Positions 22,480 to 33,456 of a stretch of 64,000 nucleotides of DNA are shown piece by piece; the first letter of the stretch is position 1; every line of letters starts with the position of its first letter. The DNA is taken from the NCBI RefSeq assembly GCF_030272615.1, contig NC_081410.1:190547619-190611618 (forward strand), read 5' to 3'. The stretch comes from Cryptomeria japonica. Its lineage: Eukaryota > Streptophyta > Pinopsida > Cupressales > Cupressaceae. The translations under genes were made by a program, and so were the position numbers. The notes beneath the pieces were generated by a model. The model did no database searches. It was not told where the DNA came from and worked only from the letters and a program-made list of their open reading frames with translations.

Positions 22480-22900
22480 AGCTCAAAGTCTTGATTAAAT
22501 GAAGTCTTATCTACCTTTTTCTATACTAATGCTATCAAGAACAAATTATAACAGCTCAAAGACTAAAATATCTTATTCTTTACTACTTAAAACAGTGGGA
22601 AGTAGTATGAGCTCAAAGACTCATAGCTATTTCTCACAAAATCTGCTTCTAAACTCTCTTAAGAATAAGTGCAAGCACAAAGACTTAAAGCTCCTTTCAA
22701 AAAAATATTTATTCTAATTTATATTAACCTCAAATACTTGTAGCACAAAGACTGCAAATCAAATTCGATTAAGTTCTTTGAAGAAACACTTGCAAGAAAG
22801 ATAATATAGAACACAAACTCAAGAATGTAGCACAAAGACTCAAAGCTTGAGCAATTTCCTTCTATTTCCTTCAATTCTTGAATTCACACATGAAAGCTCA
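22480..22900 (-). repeat. Scattered AGCTCAAAGACT motif repeats
   Basis: At least seven occurrences of a 12-14 base motif (AGCTCAAAGACT / AGCACAAAGACTCAAAGC) at irregular 40-90 bp spacing, lying beyond the TATA-like box on the minus strand. They would be in the transcribed or U5-like end of the unit. Confidence 0.65.
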
Positions 22901-22971
22901 AAGACTTCTTTGTTGTAAATTCGGCAGTTTTTGCTTGCTTTCTAAAAGATAAAAATTACAATAGACCCCCT

Positions 22972-22984
22972 CAAGTATTTATAG
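22972..22984 (-). promoter_or_regulatory. TATA-like box downstream of copy C
   Basis: CTATAAATACTTG on the minus strand, about 270 bp past the copy C stop. Copy B has a similar box in the same relative place. Confidence 0.4.
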
Positions 22985-23254
22985 AAGAGAAGTTTTGAGA
23001 AAAAGGTGGGAGGATCCTGACTAACTTGAGAGATTCTCTCATTCACCAAGACTTATTCAATAACTAACTATGACTTATTCCAACTACAGTCTTAATTGAA
23101 CACAACTTGTAGTTGCCTTGCATGTAATTACAAAAGTGCAAGTAAAGACTTAACTTGCAATTTACAAAAGCTTTTTACATGCAACCTATCAAAAGAAAAA
23201 CTACAACTAAGAGATTACAATTCTAGAAAAATACAACTAAGTGTTGAAAAACAC

Positions 23255-23698
23255 TTAAGTTGCAATGTGTGAAGACATGAATCCTTCGAACTTCTGGATG
23301 ATCATTCGTAGCTCAGCATGATTCGGTTCGTGGGTGTTCTTGGCAACAACCATGGTCTTCACAATGGTATCATGGCATCGAAGAAGCATAGAGTCGTTCT
23401 CCTTCAAGATGGACTGGATTTCGTGCAAAAAGATTTGATGTTTCATCAAAACCTGAATTAAGGCAGCTGAAAATTGTTCACTTCTCCATTCATTATGAAT
23501 CCTCATCTGTAGTTCTGCGAGCACTTCTTCTTCTGGTATCAACTCTCCATTCTGACTCATTATGTTGTAAGAGGCTTTCTCACAATGGGAAACAATACCT
23601 TGGAATACTTCAACCTGCAATCTCATTGCATCATCAATCTCTTCAATGAGGGATTTGAGAACAAGGGCTTTATTCTCCAGAAGTTCTTCAAATTCCAA
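23255..23698 (-). pseudogene. Copy C, C-terminal tail
   Basis: A 147-codon stretch, mostly helical and charged (EELLENKALVLKSLIEEID...), ending FEGFMSSHIAT. It is in the place of the tails of copies A and B but is hard to align beyond its helical character. Confidence 0.45.
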
Positions 23699-23731
23699 GT
23701 ATATGACCCTGGAAGGAATAATGGCATGCTC

Positions 23732-24631
23732 CTAAAGAACACTCAACTCTTGTTGGGGCATTGTGCGCCAAATTGACAAACTACCTTCAACCCTTTCCAA
23801 ATTCTGTTTGAAAGTCTTGGAGGTGTGATTCAATTTTTCTTCAATGGTCTCCAACTTAGACATCATTTGGAAAATGTCTTTCAGAACTTGTGCACACAGA
23901 TCATGAAGTTGATCCACCCAAGAATCCAACGCTTGTAATTTTTGAGCAGCTCTTTCAACTCCCTGAATTGATTCTTGGGAAACGGAAGAACTTGTAGGAT
24001 TACTCCCTTCACCAGCAAGTCTTGTAATTTTATGAACAACTGCAACAAGTTGTAGGTTCTCCTCTTCTAGCTTGTCTTTTTTTGCTAGAAGCTCATCATA
24101 CCGCTGCACTAGTGAAGCTACGGATTGCTGGGCATCATCTTTGACCACTTCATGCATTTGTTTGCCCAATTCTATCCTTGTAACCCTGTAATCAGCAGCT
24201 TGCATTTCCTCGCATGGCTTATCCGCAAGGGGCTCAACAATTTCTGCCACTTTCATTTTATTGTTGTCAACAGTTACTCTTGAGATTATCTTGGCCTTTT
24301 TAGCAACCTTGGGCCAGGACTGTTTGAGTTGCTGATATTCAAAGACATCAGGAGAGATTTCCTGCTTCTTCCTCTTTGGGGTAAAAGAACTAAGCCATGG
24401 AGGTAAAACGATCAGTTCTCCTCTAGTAGCTGCTGAAGGCGAAGGAGAAGCAGTTTCTGTTTGAACAGTCGTGGTCACCCTGGGAGGAGTATCTATTTGG
24501 ATGGCGACCATGGTTTGCTCAGTAACCAATGGGCATGAAGATTGCCTCATAAATTCTTCAAATCCAGAAGTAGAGGTATCAATCTCTGACAATTGGATAC
24601 ATGCAAGAGTATCCTCAGGAATTTCCAGCAA
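23732..24631 (-). pseudogene. Copy C, coiled-coil block
   Basis: A 299-codon stretch. LPPWLSSFTPKRKK, with the W-L of the family signature, is followed by KAKIISRVTVDNNKMKVAEI, the counterpart of the DNAGCRTIQVAIP region. Then come YRVTRIELGKQM (matching YQVTTIELGPTM in copy A) and the coiled coil LLAKKDKLEEENLQL. The last shared motif is the strongest single link between copy C and copies A and B. Confidence 0.55.
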
Positions 24632-24634
24632 ACT

Positions 24635-25114
24635 CTATTGTTGATGATCAGGAGGTGGCTCAACAGCTGAAATAGGAACGACATTCTGAGGAGACTCTTC
24701 CACTATTACGTCAGGAGGAGAAAGAGGCATCTCAATGGAAACTGAGGAAGGAATCTCATAAGGGGAGTCCGAAGCTAGAGACTTAGGAGCATCATCTGAT
24801 TGTTGTCCTTCTGGATTATTAGGATCGATCACATGAACATGAAGCCGAGACTTTTCCTTTCCATGAACTGTCGCCTCCTCGAGAGGAAGCACTATTGCCC
24901 AACTAACCCGCAATTTGATCCTGGTGCCTGAAGATGATGCACCTTCCTTGTTGTCAATCGGAATCTCAGACTTACGTCCAAGAGGCCCCGTAGAGTCATC
25001 TTCTTTCCCAACCTTGATCATGATGAGTCTAACACCATTACCTCTGAGCCAAGTGTTGGTGTTAGCCAAGATAGGCTGAAATCTTTCCACAATGGACGTG
25101 CATTTTTTATGCAA
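24635..25114 (-). pseudogene. Copy C, linker between core and coiled-coil blocks
   Basis: A 159-codon open stretch in the same frame as the core, separated from it by a TAG at 25160-25162 and 15 codons. It is rich in Pro, Ser and acidic residues towards its end. The displayed start is not an ATG. No domain is recognised. Confidence 0.4.
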
Positions 25115-25159
25115 CCATTGGATTAAAGCAAGTGGAGCTTCCTCAACCCTTCGTGAGAC

Positions 25160-25999
25160 CTACTCTGGATCGAGCACATGACCAACATCAATCATTCCTT
25201 GCAGAATGTCCACCAGGTTCAAATCAATAACCAGCTCAATAGTAAGCCTGCAGTAGTCCATCTTGAGAACCTCCATTTCTGTACAGAGATCTACCCAGAT
25301 ATCCTCAATACGATGCACGTGCACGAAGGACTTTTGTATCTTTTCTTTCATACCCCGGTAATCAAAATCTGCCCTAGACTTAAACCTTTTGAGTTTAATC
25401 TCTTGCATCTCAGTCTCCATTGCTTTAGCTTTGATGGATGTGACAAGAGAATACCGTCCAATTTTCAATGGGTTTGTTGTAGAAATCCCCATTCCGACCT
25501 TATGTCTAGCAGATTGATGAGCGTGCACAGCCATGATCTGTCTTCCCAACTCCATAAGAACGATCTTATCAGTTGGGTATCTAGGGAGCATGTATGGCTG
25601 CCCACTGTAGCATCCGACTCTCACATAAGTGAAAGTTGGGAATTGGAGAAATAAACACCCATACTCATTGACTCTTTCCCATGCTTCATCTGACACCCTT
25701 TTGTTCTTTAGAGTCTTGTCAAACTGGCACACAAAGTAACCAAAGAATGCATCTTGAACTCTTTTGAAATATAATTTGTTGGGTCTCAAAGGCAGCTGAT
25801 CATAATATTCCCACACAGGTATAAGCGAGCGATCACCCTCAGTAGAAAGACTAGGGAAATGTCTGAGTAACGCTGCCAAATACACTAAGTATGAATTCAT
25901 GTAGAAAGTCATGGTGGTAGGGACTGCTGCAAGTTGCTCGCACAAAGCATCACTGATAATCTCTCCCCGTGATATATGATGGGATTGCCTTATGAACAT
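25160..25999 (-). pseudogene. Copy C, conserved core
   Basis: A 279-codon stretch holding TMTFYMNSYLVYLAALLRHF, YYDQLPLRPNKLYFKRVQDA, FLQFPTFTYVRVGCYSGQPY and MLPRYPTDKIVLMELGRQI. Each has a counterpart in copies A and B. Upstream (26000-26180) the homology continues as DFKWGIGDIITLLSRMMGLE with stops, matching FKDGYNNLIFLLNRIMGAP of copy A. Confidence 0.6.
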
Positions 26000-26162
26000 G
26001 GTAACTGATACATCCAGGGCTAAAAAACATTAGTGTGTTCAAGACCCATCATCCTGCTGAGGAGAGTAATGATGTCTCCAATTCCCCACTTAAAGTCACA
26101 ACGGTACAACTTAGCCCACCTTGTGAAGGCAGCTTGTGGCTCATGAATCCACCTGTTAATAT

Positions 26163-26455
26163 GACATTTGCAGTCATTTTCCCTCTTGACATAGTACTCG
26201 GCTACACTATTGATCTGAATTATTTTGTCAATTCAGAGGACAATACCCAAAGCAGAATTTGTCGTATTCTAAACACATAACAAATCATATAAAATTTCAT
26301 TTCATTGAAGATATGTAAGAACCATACAATTTTTGGCAAACTCTATAAAAGAGAGTTGTGTGCCCTTGAATCTATCCCATTTGCAGTCCTTTTCCCTCTT
26401 GACATAGTACTCAGCTGCACTACTGATCCGAATTATGGATTCGGACGACAACACC
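26163..26455. repeat. Diverged direct duplication within copy C
   Basis: TTTGCAGTCATTTTCCCTCTTGACATAGTACTCGGCT... near 26167 recurs with a few changes near 26385. The spacing is about 218 bp, in the gap between the N-terminal and core blocks. Confidence 0.7.
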
Positions 26456-26876
26456 TAAGTGAGAACCTGCGGTGTTGTGGATGAACAAGATAATACAGAA
26501 TTGAAGCAAGCCAAAAAGTATTGTATTCAATTCCAAAATCCAACATATAGTAGTCCAAGGGTCACCAACAACTCCTTGAGAATCGAAAAACCAACAGTCA
26601 TATCAGGTTGATTTACATAATGAAATCTAAAACTATGTAATTTTTCAAAAAACTATATAAAATTTGTCCTAACTTTAACTAGGCATAACTTTCTGCACAG
26701 GACTCGAAATTACGAGCCATTTAACTCGTTGGAAAGGTCTCCAAGAGTTGTAGGCGAAATCTTGAAAGAACCACTTTAAAGGGCTAAAAATGCCCTGAAG
26801 GCCTTCAAAAATGCCATTTACTAACATATGGAAAAACTAAGAAAATATATAATAATATTTTCAAATTTTCTTTTGA

Positions 26877-27512
26877 TCAACTATCCTTTGAAATTTCCAT
26901 ATAAACAGGTGCAGGTGGTATTTTGAAAAGTTTCTCAATTGTATCTGCATCAAGGCGGATTATTGCTTCACCATCATCATTTTCAATGGTTCTCGTCTCC
27001 TTGTCAAAGTGATGGGCGCAAGCGAGAACAAATTCAGGTTCTAGGGTAGCCACTGGAAAAGAAGATGCGTGATGGATGTGGCTGTCCAACAACCGTTGCA
27101 TATTACTATCCTGCGGATCCTCCACTCTCTTGATGAATTTTGACATGTCCACATGCCCTATTTTTGTGTCTTTTATGTGATCCAAAGGAGAGGAAACTTG
27201 TGAAGGTGAAACTTCATTCTGGTACTTGTCATATTTATACTTCATTTTCTTCGGAATAGGAGAGGATGGTAAATCTGACATTGAAGGATAACCTGGTATA
27301 CTGTGATAAAGACTTAAAAATGTTAAGGCAACATCATAATCAGCTGCAACTAACATTTTTCCTTCTTCAAATGGGAAGAACTCCAACCCTTGCACTTCAC
27401 AAATTTGTGAGAGAAAGATGGGAAATAAATGGGAATGGTGGAAATTTGACTTTGACCAATTTCGGATCTTGGGGAAATTTTTACAAGTATACAAGTTGGG
27501 AAGAATGAACAT
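26877..27512 (-). pseudogene. Copy C, N-terminal block
   Basis: A 211-codon open stretch. The first ~70 residues (from the ATG at 27510-27512) have no counterpart in copy B and may be leader. The shared part starts around MSDLPSSPIPKKMK. It ends at PPAPVYMEISKD, where copies A and B have the similar IP(R/E)Y end. Confidence 0.5.
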
Positions 27513-29186
27513 GCAATCGGACTTTTAAAACCTAAATGCAAGTATACTTGTAAAATAGAAAATGAAGGAATGAGTGAAAAATGAGATTTAGACTTGTGGG
27601 AAATGATGTGAACGGAAAGTACGGATATAGGCAATATGGATGGATAAAAATAGGAAGGTTTTGGGAATGCACTTTCAAGAAAATGGGAAGAACTTTGGAC
27701 ATGCAATCCGGTTCTAAAAAAACAATTTTTGAAGGATGGGTATTTTTCATCTTTGCAACTTGGAATTTCAACAAAAGATGGTTAAATTCTTATAACCATA
27801 AGGGAAGATCAATTATTTTCATTCAACTTGTAATCGTGATTTAAAATCCCGAATACAAGTAAAGAGGGAAAATGGGGAAGAACAATGCAATTCACAAATT
27901 GCTTTGCAAAGGGAAAATCTCTTTGACAAAACCGATTTTTGGGGCAAAATAAACATATACACAAATTTACAATTAGAATGGAAAAACAAGAAACAAGAAA
28001 ACAAGAAAATGAAACAAGAAGAAAAAACAAGAAGAAAAGAAATCATACCTTGCTTCAATCCGAAATGCTTCTTCAAAAGATGATCAATCTTTGAAAGAAG
28101 AGAGGAAAACTCTTAAATAGATAATAAACCACATTCCAAAACCCTAGCCACGTTTTTGCCAAAACGCCATATGGAGCAAAACACTTCCAAAAGCATGAAG
28201 AAATGCGTAGATGAAAGAAGCCAAAACGACTTAGGAGAGGCAAGATTCGTGGCATTTGAAGAAGACAAACGTGGCATTTTTCAAAAACATTTTTGTTGTT
28301 AAAACGCCTTCAAACCAGCAAATAAATCCACCAAATGGCATGAGAACAGTTTCAAAATGCATGGAAATAGCAATGAAACCTAAATGCCTTTCTCCTCCCA
28401 AGATTTCTCCACAAAAAACGATGGAAAATGTCAACCAAATCCTTCAACAAATTCGCCTAAGAAGCTGGTCGGGTTTTTAGAAGAATGCAACAAGTTCGAT
28501 TTTGCATAATGTAGTGAAAATCGGGTTTATATTCTCACATTACAAGTTTAAAATTTCACTTTTCTTTCAACAAGGCAAAATCGGGTTTTTGAGACTCAAT
28601 AGCAAGTTTAAAATGTCACTTTTCCTCTTTATGGAGCAAATCGGGTTTTTGAGAGAGATATACAAGTTATAATAACTTGTAAAGGGAAAATAAAATCCCC
28701 ATTACAAGCAAAAACACTAAAATAGGGATTTTATAAAAGAATTAAAAGTGACTTTTTAAATATGCAATTTAAAATTAACTTGTAACTTATCCAAAAAATC
28801 TCTATTTTGACTTAAAAAGCCAAAGAGCATTAAGGGGGAAATAAAAAGTAAGTTACAAGTTCTTTTTTCATAAAGTGAACTTGTAACAAGCTAAAAATTT
28901 CCCTACAAAGACTAAAACAAAGGAAATCATTAAAACTTGCAACTTAAGGAAAATTTCCCACCTGCAGTCAGGGAGAAAAAACCCGAAATTGAAGGAAAGA
29001 CATAGCAAACGAACCCAGAATGCAATGAAATTTGAAAGGTGGTTCGAGGATGGATTGAGGATTATGCCACTCCAAGGGCAAAGCAAAATTCTGCCTCGGG
29101 AAGCGTGTTGTAGAGTAAAATTTTCATTTTTTGACAAATTTTATGTAATGGTCCATTTTTTAATACAAAAATGAGGACAACATAAT
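27513..29186. other. Non-coding leader side of the copy C unit
   Basis: A-rich on the plus strand with many short ORFs but no recognisable protein. It contains a three-unit tandem repeat at 28528-28670. It ends at GGACAACA near 29182. Confidence 0.4.
28528..28670. repeat. Tandem repeat, AAAATCGGGTTT...AAGTTTAAAATTTCACTTTTC
   Basis: Three units of roughly 65-75 bp, each with (A/C)AAATCGGGTTT, a TGAGA/TATTCTC segment and CAAGTTTAAAAT(T/G)TCACTTTTC. Confidence 0.7.
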
Positions 29187-29749
29187 AGATTAATGAGAGG
29201 TTTTCATAGGAAGGATTGAAAGAGAATGTTCATAAGCATATTATAGAATGCATGATTTGCCAACGAAACGAAGGAGAACAACTCTTTATAGTAGATTTGC
29301 TTCAACAACTACCAATTCCTAAGTAGAAATGGGAGAGCTTATCCATGGACTTCATGACAAGTTTCCCCAAGGTACAAGGTAGAGATTGTATTTTTATTTC
29401 AAAGTACACATATTTTATTGCTATTGCTTCAATTTTCAAGGCACCTCAAATGGTAGGCATATTCTTCAAGAATATATTCAGGCTACTTGGCTTGTCGAAG
29501 AGCATTGTCAGTGATAGGTTTAGCAAATTTCTCGGTTCCTTTTGATAAGAGTTATTTCACTTGATAGGAATAGAGTGAACACCAAGTACTAGCTAACATC
29601 CCCAAACTAATGGACACACAGAGATGGGGAATAAATGGATTGAGGGGTATTTGAGAAACTATCTTTCAGACTAGCAAACCGCATTGATCAAATGGTTGCA
29701 CCTGAGTGAATAATGCTACAATACCTCACACCATATGTCCATTGGGATG
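29187..29749 (+). pseudogene. Ty3/gypsy chromovirus, integrase core segment
   Basis: Continues the pol frame broken at 22223: KENVHKHIIECMICQRNEG (zinc-finger CxxC), LQQLPIPK*KWESLSMDFM and MDFMTSFPKVQGRDCIFI (core Asp region), then KYTYFIAIASIFKAP and GLSKSIVSDRFSKFLGSF, where the second catalytic Asp is in SDR. It has scattered stops. It ends in TPHMSIGM at 29749, where the solo LTR interrupts it, and resumes at 32193 with MPYKDLYGYDA. Confidence 0.88.
29745..29749. repeat. Target-site duplication GGATG (left)
   Basis: GGATG lies directly before TGTAATAACC and recurs at 32193-32197 after ...ACATTACA. Removing the LTR and one copy restores the gypsy integrase reading SIGMMPYKDLYGYD. Confidence 0.95.
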
Positions 29750-32192
29750 TGTAATAACCCCCTTAATTTTTTTCAAATTATTTCAGTTCACAAACAACAC
29801 AAACACCCGTCAGGATTAGAAAATAAGGATCCAATTCTATTGAAAGTAACCCTTTCCACCTTTTGATAACCAAGAGCCCAGTCTGGGAGGGTGAGAGCAT
29901 ACAATGTAGAGGGGATCGTTAGATGCAAGAAACTGAAATTGATTACAATACTTGGGCAGCAAGCCAACCCCTTCCGCTTATACAGCGGGTGATGGAAATT
30001 CTAAAACTTCATGGCGGTAAACCAGCCAGTAACCAACCAAACAGTTGAAACAATAATCACTCTACCGCTTATGCAGCAGGAGGACTAGAAATGAAAATTA
30101 CTATCAACTCCACCGTTTATACAACAGGACTACCAAAGAAATTACAAATCAACTCTACCCCTTATGCAGCGGGAGGACATGAATGGAGATTACAATCACT
30201 CTACCGCTTGTGCAGCAAGAGGACAGTATTACAAAGCCAAATGTAGGCGGCAAGCCAGCCTCTTCCACTTTTCAGCGAGGGTTTGCTTTACAATCCAGAA
30301 ATGGTTGTTAGTACTACTATCTAGCCTTACAATAAAGAGATACAATTCATAGAATAGAAAGATTATACTGTCCAATACAAATGAATGCTTCCAAGCTTAA
30401 CACACTTAGAAAACTCAAACACACCCATAGAGAAATAACACGCCACTGTATCCTATACTGAAAAAAGCAATCTGTTGTACGCATAACACGTAGAAAACAG
30501 CCACTACCAAAATCACTGTCATGCTCATAACTCGCCCAAAACTTCACTGAATGACACAAGAACATAAGCAAATGAAAGGTAAGACAAAGACGATGCAACA
30601 AGAACCTCAAACCTGCACCGCGAACACCACAAACAATCTGCACACAACCCGAGGCATCCAATGAAAGGTACGACCTAGCTGGAAAGTTCGACTTACTACC
30701 AAAAATCGAAATCAGCATTTGACAAGCTACAAATTGGTGAACTTTATCGCCCAAGGGATAGAAATAGATAGAGCCAGTACCCAGAACCACACGTCAAACA
30801 CACAGGGAGCCACGAGCAAAAAACACCTTCAGCACACACGAACCAGCAACATAAGGAAACTCAGAAAACACTCCACACTTCTGAAAATGAAACACAAATC
30901 TGCATCTTTCTTCCTCAAATCTACTCCTCTGGATGAAGAGCAGTCACAAGCTCAATTAGTTGTTGTATTGCAAGCAAGAAACCAAGCGGTAGCTAGGAGG
31001 TATGCATTCCCCAAAGCTTCACTCCAAATTTTGGCAACACTTCGTTATATTTTTTTTCATAGATACCAAAAGAGAACCCAAGGACCTTATTTATAGCTTT
31101 TGCCAGGCCAAATTCAAATTCAAATGCTCTCCAAATGCGCCCAAACCAAATGCCATTACATTTGACCTTCATTAGGCATTGCATTTCATTTTATTTCCTT
31201 TACACAAGTTCACCCAGCTCACATTCACCATAAATCGCCATTTTTGATAAATATAACTCATAAAATAATATTGATGAAATTGTACTTTGGTGTCTCAATA
31301 TGAAGGTGGAATATTTCGCCAAATAGACTTAGGATAAAAATAATATTTCCCTTCTCTAAGTCGTCAAGGATCATAGCAGAGTCACCTTGTTAAAATTGCC
31401 AATAATGTGTAAAGTGAGTGCTCAACAATGACTTATAAAGAATAATATAGCTTAGGCAATCTTGCTTAGAAAATCGTCCAACTTGCCTTAAGTTATAATT
31501 AATTAAAAACACCATGGTGACCCCTTGAAGTCACAACACAAATTACGCCTAGGCCATGGGGAATAATAAAGTATTAAAAAATACTTTTTCTTCCAAAAAC
31601 TGACAACTGCCAAAATGAGCTGAGGCCAAGGTACTGAACTGCATTGCAAAAAATAGTCATTTGAGTTCGAACACACGATTCTGCCAAAAATAACACTGTC
31701 GAGCATAGCCATTGAGTTGAGCTGCAGAACCTCCGCCAAAAATAGCACTACTAAAATAGTACTTACTATAAATAGAATACTACTAAAAATAGTGTGTCAA
31801 AAGTCATTTTCATCCCATTCTGAGCAACAGTCATGACTTACTAAAAATAGTAAGTCCAGAAATCATCTCCGAAGAATTTGCATGTCAAACCATGCTGGAG
31901 CTCACAAAAAACCAAGAGAAACCTTATAAAGAAAACAGCCGTCAGCATGTCGCAATTTACTAAAAATAGTAAATTCAGAAATCTTCTCTAATTGGAATGC
32001 ATGTCATACCATCTTGAAGCTCACGAAAAATCCCGAAAGAATCTAAAGAGCAAACTGTAGAACTCCTGCAAACACCTCTCCGAAAACCTTCTTGAAGATA
32101 GAAACCCTAATTTAGTCTTTGTTTAGCCTACGGGTTTCCAAAATAGGCTAAGACTCCATCCATCAGTCTAAAACCAAGAAGGGGACATTACA
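29750..32192 (-). mobile_element. Solo LTR, family L, copy L1 (2443 bp)
   Basis: Plus-strand ends are TGTAATAACCCCC and GGGGACATTACA, with a perfect 5-bp duplication. Orientation is taken as minus because CTATAAATAAG (31086-31096) is a TATA box on that strand and copy L2 shows the same order. Inside are palindromes ACTTACTA-AAAA-TAGTAAGT (31836-31855) and ATTTACTA-AAAA-TAGTAAAT (31955-31974) in the U3 part, and a tandem repeat near the other end (30040-30240). No internal region or second LTR is present. ORFs across it are not convincing. Confidence 0.9.
30040..30240 (-). repeat. Tandem repeat in solo LTR L1, core CACTCTACCGCTTATGCAGC
   Basis: Four to five units of about 45 bp with the core (A/C)TCTACCGCTTATGCAGCAGGAGGAC. 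Copies L2 (55135-55320, reverse orientation) and L3 (60755-60960) have the same array, so it is a fixed part of this LTR family. Confidence 0.8.
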
Positions 32193-32827
32193 GGATGATA
32201 CCTTATAAGGATCTTTATGGTTATGATGCACTATCTTTTACTAATCTATTACTTTTAGATAGCAGGGGACCAAAAGCAACTGATTTGATGGGTTATAGTC
32301 AAGAGATTTGAGGGAACTAAAGGATAATTTGCAATGAGCACATAACCAATGGAAGACTTATGCAGATCGGAAAAGAATAGAGAGGTCCTTTGAGGTAGGA
32401 GATTTGGTTTTCTTGAGATTGCAGCCATATAAGAAGACTTCTATTATGAAGAGAGTTGAAAAGCTCAAACCCCAATACTATGGGCCATAAAAAATTGTGA
32501 AGCAAATCAATAAAGTGGCCTATGAGTTGGAGCTGCCACAAAACAACAAGATACACAATGTTTTTCATGTGTCATGTTTGAAGAAAGTCCTTGTTCAACA
32601 CATCATACCCCTAGAGGAGTTGCCACCCTTACATGATGAGGGAAAATTGATTTTGACCCCAAAGGAAGTGTTGGACACCCACATCAAACACTTGAGAAAC
32701 AAGAGCATCACGAAGTATCTAGTTAAGTGGAGAAAACCTACTAGTTGAAGATGCCACGAGGGCCTGAGACTCTCAAGCATCCTAACTTGCATTGCTTGAG
32801 TATAAGCAATCTTGGGGAGGGAGGCTT
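32193..32827 (+). pseudogene. Ty3/gypsy chromovirus, integrase C-terminus and chromodomain
   Basis: After the target duplication the reading is MPYKDLYGYDALSF, then HQPMEDLC-like and KQINKVAYELELPQNNKIHN. Next is VFHVSCLKKVL, the hallmark preceding the chromodomain, and ITKYLVKWRKPTS...DATREPETLKHP, the chromodomain itself, with a stop inside it near 32748. The chromodomain would direct integration to marked chromatin. A purine-rich GGGGAGGGAGG run (about 32813-32824) lies just before the LTR and fits a polypurine tract. Confidence 0.87.
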
Positions 32828-33456
32828 TGTCATGTCCCTTTTTCAAAAAATTGATAAAGGACTCTTCAACCAAGGTAATGTAGAAGTTCAAGGATTGGGG
32901 ATGCCACTTGACACATGCCAAAGGGTTGCTGAAGAGTAGAGATCAGAGTTGCTGCTCAGTGCATACTAGAGAGGCATTGGAGGTTGAGCATCGAGGCTGC
33001 TTCTTGATTCGTGTCAAGTACGCTGCTTGACTCATGTTGGGAAACTATCCAATGTCGAGGAATGGGAGTACCTCTCGACACATGCCAAGGAGGAATCAAA
33101 TGTAAAGGATCAGGGTTGTGGCCCGATGAATGCCAAGTTGGAAGGGAAGGAAAAGTCTGAAACACCAACAGGGAAAGCCTATAAGGCCTATAAAGCCGAC
33201 CTATAATGTGACATGTAGGATTCAAATTTAGGCCTTAGCGCCAATTTGGGTCTATTAAAGTATTATTTAATGGTCATTTAAGTCTTTCAAATAATTTAGT
33301 TAGTATCTTTCTATTTTGTATGTTTGTTAAGTCGTATTTAGTAATTTTTGTTTATGCCTTTCGTGTTTCTATTCTCGATTGACTTGTAATCTCTATATAA
33401 GGAACCTTTGCCTCCTTTGTAAATATCGAATAACCAATCAATCATTTATTATTTCA
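32828..33456 (+). repeat. LTR of the chromovirus (629 bp)
   Basis: Starts TGTCATGTCCC directly after the purine tract and ends ...ATTATTTCA. A primer binding site follows at once. It therefore closes the element on its left and opens a second one on its right. CTCTATATAAGGAACC (about 33392) is its TATA region. Confidence 0.75.

Larger units (their letters stand above)
23255..27512 (-). pseudogene. Unrecognised repeat-protein family, copy C
   Basis: Blocks in order on the minus strand: N-terminal (26877-27512, with KDTKIGHVDMSKFIKRV, AHHFDKETRTI and IEKLFKIPPAP); core (26180 down to 25160, with FYMNSYLVYLA, FKRVQDAFFGYFV and FPTFTYVRVG); a proline/acid-rich and coiled-coil block (24635-25114 then 23732-24631); and a tail (23255-23698). 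Copy C differs from A and B at most positions but keeps the motif order, so the family has at least two subgroups. Lesions are an in-frame TAG at 25160-25162, stops between 24631 and 24640, a stop near 23700, and stops in 26000-26040. A diverged duplication near 26163-26455 lies between the N-terminal and core blocks. Function is unknown. Confidence 0.6.
22224..29186 (-). mobile_element. Inserted LTR-like unit carrying copy C of the unknown family
   Basis: Both edges are fixed by the interrupted gypsy integrase: ...TACAAGCAGAT before and (T)AGAT TAATGAGAGG after, giving a 4-5 bp near-duplication (CAGAT/TAGAT). The inserted DNA begins TGTTGGTTG and ends ...GGACAACA (three more bases precede the right AGAT), so its ends are TGTTG/CAACA as in an LTR. 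I find no pair of internal repeats and no gag or pol. On the minus strand the order is leader, copy C, TATA-like box (22972-22984), then about 700 bp of repeat-rich sequence. That order fits one very long solo LTR with a gene in its U3 region; a TIR transposon with TGTTG ends is the alternative. Confidence 0.6.

Noticed and set aside
30347-31096. 147- and 125-codon ORFs on opposite strands
   Set aside because: They lie inside solo LTR L1, are not preserved in L2 or L3, and show no domain.
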